A stretch of DNA of 24,284 nucleotides from Saccharicrinis sp. UBA6048. GTDB taxonomy: Bacteria; Bacteroidota; Bacteroidia; Bacteroidales; Marinilabiliaceae. Below the pieces are notes generated by a model, which searched no databases, was not told the origin of the DNA, and saw nothing but the letters and a program-made list of their open reading frames with translations. The stretch spans positions 1-24,284 of the forward strand of contig DIYS01000250.1 of NCBI GenBank assembly GCA_002429115.1, read 5' to 3'. Positions 24,280-24,284 of the stretch are shown in pieces. Each line of letters opens with the position of its first letter. Position 1 is the first letter of the stretch. The translations under genes and the position numbers were made by a program.

Positions 24280-24284
24280 GAAAA

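Overview
The window looks like a low-GC member of the Bacteroidota, probably a marine or sediment Marinilabiliales/Bacteroidales-type anaerobe or facultative anaerobe. The basis is the set of SusC/CirA-like TonB-dependent receptors with an N-terminal carboxypeptidase-regulatory-like domain, LVAC/FMAC-type lipoproteins, weak Shine-Dalgarno use, a TTG-N20-TAnnTTTG promoter and an ISAon1-type transposase remnant. These assignments come from reading the sequence and from family knowledge; no database search was run.

Layout. (1) Positions 1-1900: a leftward TonB receptor, truncated by the window edge, faces a rightward PchR-like AraC regulator. Between them lies the most unusual element here: a promoter, two palindromes, and two tandem leader units. 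Each unit has a micro-ORF starting MKR and ending HTRG-stop, followed by a near-identical RNA block that can fold into a pseudoknot holding the start codon of the next ORF. (2) 2068-5275: a small His-rich exported protein and a TonB receptor with a Cys-x-x-Cys plug motif, probably a metal or metal-complex uptake pair, closed by a strong terminator. (3) 5618-6367: an 8-Cys 2[4Fe-4S] ferredoxin framed by a 16-bp direct repeat and convergent with a DUF2023-type gene; they share a bidirectional terminator. (4) 12852-6501, leftward: a Crp/Fnr-type regulator, then TonB receptor, DUF4374/XusB-like lipoprotein, small Spy-like lipoprotein and PepSY membrane protein. This resembles the Bacteroides xusABC xenosiderophore operon with one extra gene. 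(5) 16523-13187, leftward: a hemerythrin/RIC-like protein, an overlapping LuxR-type regulator with a degenerate receiver, and a DUF2249-DUF438-hemerythrin-PAS-DUF1858 protein. This reads as a redox/oxygen/NO sensing set. (6) 16557-18793: a gene-poor, decayed zone with a dead ISAon1-type element, a 12-bp triplet tandem repeat and small orphan ORFs. (7) 18794-24279: a gene split by one in-frame amber codon, then a 1497-residue exported protein of unknown function. Base composition rises visibly here, suggesting acquired accessory DNA that continues beyond the right edge.

Taken together, the left half is an iron/metal acquisition island (three TonB receptors, an iron-type AraC regulator, a PepSY protein) next to redox genes. 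The right end is a separate, probably horizontally acquired, locus.
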